DNA of 64,000 bases from Dryas octopetala (taxonomy: Eukaryota > Streptophyta > Magnoliopsida > Rosales > Rosaceae), in NCBI GenBank assembly GCA_963921425.1, contig OY992839.1:16786910-16850909 (forward strand). Reading direction: 5' to 3'. The translations under genes and the position numbers were made by a program. Below, one piece after another: positions 59,641-64,000 of this stretch. The notes under the pieces are model-generated. The model worked only from the letters and a program-made list of their open reading frames with translations, made no database searches and was not told the origin of the DNA. Position 1 is the first letter of the stretch. Every line of letters starts with the position of its first letter.

Positions 59641-60120
59641 CAGATTGAGAATGCCTTAATTGACAATGGCTCAGCTATCAATGTTATGCCGCTGGTTGTG
59701 TTCAAGAAGCTTGGGTTTGTGGAAGCCGATTTGCACCCATTTGAGTCGAATATTTGCTTCGCCAACTCTTCGGTCGAAAGAGCCCTTGGTATGCTTGTTG
59801 AAGTTTTGATTAGATGTCGTAATTTACTAATTCCCTCTGATTTCATAGTGCTAGATGTTTCGAGACTTCCTGGTGACGTGTCTATCCTTCTTGGGAGGCC
59901 ATTCTTGTGCACCTCTAACATGGAGTATAAGGCAATGGAGTGGTTAATGAAGATTCATCACAACACCAAGCAAGAGGTGTACCGACTCACTTCCGAGCCT
60001 CCGAAAAACGAGATCACCTATTATGGAGATGAGAAGGAAGAGATGGATAATCTCTTCAAACCGTTCTTGGGGGATGTCGAGAGTAGCAATGGGAAGAAGA
60101 AGAAGAAAGGACGCAAGTAG
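59641..60120 (+). pseudogene. Gag-pro of element F, piece 3 (protease)
   Basis: The protease domain and basic tail, collinear with the intact Gag-Pro to its stop (KKKKKGRK end). The catalytic triplet reads D-N-G instead of D-S-G, an unusual change at the active site. This piece is open, but upstream stops and insertions disable the gene. Confidence 0.88.
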
Positions 60121-61590
60121 AGGAATGGCAATGTCTGAAGACAGAAAACCAAGCGCTGATTGGGAGGCAACCCAAGTTTTTGTTTTAAAGAATCTAGAAG
60201 AAGCCGTTGAAGAGCAAGGAGGCCGCGCCTACCCTTGGAGTGTCCACACTTGCGCACGCAAGTAAACAGTTTCCTTATTTTGCTTCATGAGACCATTTTC
60301 ATTTTAGTTGTGTGTTTATTTTGTTTTGGATAGTTGCAATTTCCCTTTCACTTATGTTGAGCATTCACGCATTTATTTCTTATACATTAAGGGTAATGTA
60401 TCATTTAAGTGTAGGGGGAAAGGCATTTGCCATTTATTTTGTGTTTTTAGGATAGAACAAAAAATTTTCGTTTATTTGGTGTTTTTAGGTTAGGAAAACT
60501 TCTTACTTTTGTTTTTAAACTTAGGGTGTCAAACCTACATCAAAATGCACTTTTTCTTTAGATTTCATTCACCTTAGTGATGGATTTGAATCTTTAGAAG
60601 TATGCGACATTGTTTTAAAAACAAAATTTTTGAGTCTTTTTGTTTGTTTTGGGTAGTTTTGAGTCCCCAACTAGTTGATTTGATTGGGCATGATTGTTAT
60701 AAGCATGTTTAGTTTGTGTATATAGTTGGTGTTCTTTTCTTTCTAATAGTGTTTCGTAATATATCTTGCAATTCTATGTCATTTGGCCTTGTTGATATGA
60801 ATTTAGATGGTGATTTGCATTACTAATGATTATATGCATAATAGAGTAGACTCGCATGACCTAAGAGAGCTTTTGAGCCTTGTTCTTAAATTCTTGAGTG
60901 TTGTGCGCCACTCTAATTCTATTTGTGTCATATAAGTCGTTGTTTTGATCTCATTATCTTTCATTTGGTCATTTGCTTGGAATTTGCATAATCATGAATC
61001 AATGAGCTAGTACTCTTTTCTTGTGTACACAAAGCATGTCGTATTTGCATAACTCTTGAGAAATGAATTTAGGCCTCGATTGTGTACCCCATAGCCTAAA
61101 AAGCCTAAAAAACCTACCCATTACATGGTTTAATCCTTAGTTACCCATTTTGAGCCTTTTAAGCCGTTTCCTTTGTTACCCCATACCAAACCCTTAGTTT
61201 GGGGGTGCTACGCCCCTTTTACCCGTTTTACTCTATCTATTGTATTTCAATGTGAGTACATGTTGATTGAGGTGGAAAAGAAATAAAAATGCATAGCTTA
61301 TACAAAAATGTGCCATAAAAGTATGTACGTCGTGCCCAAATAAAAGAAAAAGAAAATAAAGCAAAGAAAGAGATGGGGCGGTTTCAAAAGAAAAAGCGAG
61401 CAAAAAGAGTTCAAATTGAGTTATGAAGTGCAAAAAAGCAAGGTATGCCTCAGAATGTTCTATTAATTCTTTCAATTCCATAGTATTTAGCCCTTTGCGT
61501 TTTCCTTCCATTTCAATATCCTATCCTAGCCTAAGCTTTCATTATAACCCTATCTAAGCCCTAGCTGATCTCAAGAGACGTGTATTATAC
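60121..61590 (+). mobile_element. 3' non-coding region of element F, truncated
   Basis: Collinear with 50265-52160 of the gag-pro element: hairpin at 60151-60176, CTTGCGCACGCAAG, A-rich segment near 61340-61400. Homology stops at about 61590 inside the region upstream of the PPT; element F's PPT and 3' LTR are missing. Confidence 0.82.
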
Positions 61591-62401
61591 ATAGTATGGC
61601 AGATATCACGATGGGATGTGTCATATGGGCAGCCCTGGGTGTTATCATTGTGGACAGACGGGCCATTTTATGAGGGAGTGCCCGATGCTACAACCGGGTG
61701 ATGGAGGATCTTTGGGATCGGCCCCCCCATCAGGGACAGACTTCAAGGGCCCAGAGTCAGGGACAGAGAGCAGTGGAGACTGCGGGTGCTACGTCTAGTA
61801 GTGGTGCCCAGTCTAGCCATGGCAGTAGAGGTGGAGGACAACAGAGGGGCCAGCCAGGACGCCGTAGAGCCCAGGGCAGAGTTTTCGCCATGACGCAGCA
61901 GGACGCTTTGGCTTCACAGGACGTCATCATGGGTACGTTATCCATCTTTGAGCATGACACGATATTTTCGATAGACTCCAGGACACACACACATTTTTGC
62001 GTGTCACGTATTCTCGTTTTGATTGTTGATAAGAGATAAACTTTCTCGATTTGTGGGTTAGAGTGGTTTTCAAATGATTTAAAAGGTTTTAAATGGATTT
62101 ATTTCGTAATGGTTTTATCCCTGAAAACTTTATTTAGGGTTTGGCATTTCTACCACATTATCAAGTTTTTATTTTTAAGGCTTACTTAATTTATTTAGAT
62201 TCGTTGGGGAGCGATTTCCTTAGTTTGAATATCCTTGGTTTTCTCGAACGGAAGGAAATGCCAAAATTCACGTATATTTCAACTTATGGTTTTGAAAGGA
62301 GGTTTGATTTGATGGGCGATAAGAAGTTTGCAATTACAGTTCACTTAAATTAAAGATTTCTACTAAATTTCGAGGACGAAATTTTTGTAAGGGGGGAAGG
62401 T
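61591..62401 (+). mobile_element. Chromovirus fragment with large internal deletion
   Basis: Starts within a gypsy gag near its zinc knuckle, runs to the protease region near 62000, then after unassigned sequence reaches AAATTTCGAGGACGAAATTT and AAGGGGGGAAGG (62390-62401), the usual 3' end and polypurine tract of plant chromoviruses. RT, RNase H and integrase are gone. Confidence 0.75.
61616..62036 (+). pseudogene. Broken gag/protease of a chromovirus
   Basis: The CCHC knuckle CYHCGQTGHFMREC is encoded at 61640-61681. The reading continues in another frame from about 61780 with a Q/R/G-rich linker and GRVFAMTQQDA, the usual lead-in to chromoviral protease. The expected D-S-G active site is damaged (about 61970-61985), and a stop follows. 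It is not functional. Confidence 0.78.
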
Positions 62402-62803
62402 TGTAACGACCCGACCCAAATTTTCACTAGAAATTTAAATTTTTATTTAACTATGTTTTTAAGAAGTTTATAAAAGATGTTGGATTGTATTTTAAAGATT
62501 TTAATATTTATTTGGAAAATAAAAAGGGTTTTGATTTAAATATTTACTTTTGTTTTAAATTTGGGGCTTTACCCAAAGTTGACTTTTAAAATAAATGGGT
62601 TTTCGACTTTCACTTTGGGTCGGTTAGATAAGTTCCGATCCCCCGAGTTCATAGACACGTAGCACGCTTCGATCCGAGTTACAGTTTGAAAGATATGGGC
62701 GTTTGAAGCGAAGGGCAATTTCGTAAAATGACAAATTGGGGTTTAAAAATCAGATTTTCTAGAGATTTCTCTCTCTCTCTAGAATCTTCTCTCTCTCCCT
62801 TTT

Positions 62804-62842
<39 letters not shown>

Positions 62843-62845
62843 GCA
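62402..62845 (+). repeat. Partial 3' LTR of the chromovirus fragment
   Basis: Begins TGTAACGACCCGACCC, a common LTR start in plant chromoviruses, right after the polypurine tract. About 444 bp are kept before another LTR begins at 62846. It includes a CT microsatellite (about 62768-62841). Confidence 0.75.
62768..62841 (+). repeat. CT-rich microsatellite
   Basis: Interrupted (CT)n with a final run of about 36 bases of pure CT, next to the junction with the following LTR. Confidence 0.9.
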
Positions 62846-63037
62846 TGATGAGTGTTCATTTTACGCTATTTTATGATACTAACTCCCTAACCTAGAGTGA
62901 TAGAACTCGATCTTTTTGTGTCTGTTGTCTTGTTTTTGTGTTTTTAGGTCGAATGAAGCATAAATAGAAAATATGAGCAAATGGAGCCGTTTGGGGACAT
63001 TTCCTGGTCAAACTAGGAAAATGGGTCAATTCCTGGT
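62846..63037 (+). mobile_element. Truncated type C LTR, 5' 192 bp
   Basis: TGATGAGTGTTCATTTTACG onward, a close match to the complement of 15229-15420. It stops inside the dyad array where the next LTR begins. Confidence 0.88.
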
Positions 63038-64000
63038 TGATGAGTGTGCATTTTGCATCACTTTATGATACTAATTCCTTAACCTAGAGTGTTAGAACTC
63101 GATATTTTGTGTTTCTTGTCTTGTTTTTGTGTTTTCAGGTCAAATGAAGCAGAAATGAGAAAAAGAAGCAAATGGAGCCATTTTGGGACATTTCCTGGTC
63201 AAACCAGGAAAACGAGTGAAATCCTGGTCAAACTAGGAAAAGTGCAGAAATCCTAGTCAAATGAGGATTCCTAGTCATACTAGGAAACATCAAGTCTAGA
63301 ACCATCATTGCGGAGCCAGAAATGTGAAATCCTGATTCGAACAGGAAATCCTGGTTGAACTAGGAAACCTAACCCAACTAGGGAAAGGAGTCCTAATGAC
63401 ACTAGGAGACCCCAGGGGCAATATGGTCATTACGAGAAGTCGAAATGGATAAGGAATCTCTCATTTTCAAGAAATCCTAGTTGCACCAGGAAATGTTGTT
63501 TAAGGTTCCAGAAGTTTCCAGAAAGTGGTGGACATCCATGGAAATGAATGGAGGGAAGAAATGAATTTGAATTCAAATGGAAATGAGGGGCAAAATGGGA
63601 AGTCAAAAGTGGAGGGCCCATGGGCCCTAGGGATGCCGAACCAAGTGGGCCATGCATGCACATGCATGGGCCCAAACCCTAGCAGCCCAAAAGCCATACG
63701 CAAGGAGGAAGATGGCAGCCCATGCATGTGCATGCATGCCATGCAAACCCTAGCAAGACAAAGGGCCATGCGCAAGCCCAAGGTGACAAGCCCAAGATGG
63801 AAGCCCATGGAGTGAAACCCTAACCCATCTTGTGCAAGTAACTGAAGCCCAACATGGAAGCCCAACATGCAAGCCCAACATGCAAGCCCAAAGCCCAAGA
63901 CTACCAGCCCATGCGCCAAAGAGGGACCCTAGCTAGGCTAGGCGTGAGCCACTGAAGCCCAAGGGGGAGCAGCCCATGCCGCAAGGCCCTAGTCAGCTAA
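63038..64000 (+). mobile_element. Type A LTR, 5' 963 bp, continues past the window
   Basis: TGATGAGTGTGCATTTTGCA onward, close to 19549-20490, including dyads (63190-63490) and CATGCATG motifs. It inserted after CTGGT (63033-63037). Whether it is a solo LTR or an element start cannot be decided here. Confidence 0.88.

Noticed and set aside
44027..60120. A single multi-exon host gene
   Set aside because: The 'introns' are LTR insertions with target duplications, and the 'exons' have stops, frameshifts and retroelement Gag-protease homology.

Overview
This is plant nuclear DNA, and almost all of it is transposable elements and satellite. I found no convincing host protein-coding gene. Plant origin is shown by LTR retrotransposons primed by tRNA-iMet or tRNA-Asp, a Ty3/gypsy polyprotein with a C-terminal chromodomain, a CACTA transposon end, and a tandem 150-bp satellite. 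Nested gypsy elements plus satellite suggest a heterochromatic, perhaps pericentromeric, block. Species cannot be named from the sequence; a eudicot is likely but not proven.

Layout. (1) 1-15420: a minus-strand, ORF-less Athila-like LTR element (3' LTR cut by the window edge) carrying a young, structurally intact Tekay-type chromovirus at 1524-11619 (TSD TATAC, 2704-bp LTRs, one 1466-aa Gag-Pol). (2) 15421-16952: right part of a CACTA transposon. 16953-18040: unassigned DNA. (3) 18041-19548, 29268-29321 and 40588-41768: one 150-bp satellite, split by retroelements. (4) 19549-29262: a solo LTR (TSD CTAAC) with a complete ORF-less element nested at 21261-28495 (TSD TTCGT). (5) 29322-36880: an LTR invaded by another ORF-less element, whose 5' LTR has fused with its host LTR. 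(6) 37008-39315: a solo LTR (TSD GTAGG) inside an old Tekay-like LTR relic, followed by a 29-nt tRNA-iMet 5' half. (7) 41769-61590: a decayed gag-pro element (F) broken by two insertions. One is a minus solo LTR at 44447-56465 (TSD ATTCG), which itself holds an intact gag-pro-only element at 45442-55082 (TSD AGGCT). The other is a solo LTR at 57693-59635 (TSD AGTAT). (8) 61591-64000: a deleted chromovirus fragment, its LTR start, and two truncated LTRs nested head to tail.

How the parts relate. Most copies belong to one Athila-like non-autonomous complex. LTRs begin TGATGAGTG (a divergent relative begins TGTTGAGTG) and end in CA, most often AACA; the PBS matches tRNA-Asp; the PPT is AAGTTTGGGGGTG. 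Two forms coexist: members coding only for Gag and protease, and members with the whole ORF removed. Both keep the same non-coding cis sequences, including a GGGAGGCAACCC hairpin just after the gag-pro stop. No reverse transcriptase or integrase of this lineage is in the window, so these elements must have been mobilised in trans. The Tekay element is a separate lineage (tRNA-iMet PBS) and the only copy here encoding a complete replication machinery.

Limits: boundaries come from reading terminal motifs and target-site duplications by eye; lineage names rest on recognised motifs, not on alignment or phylogeny.
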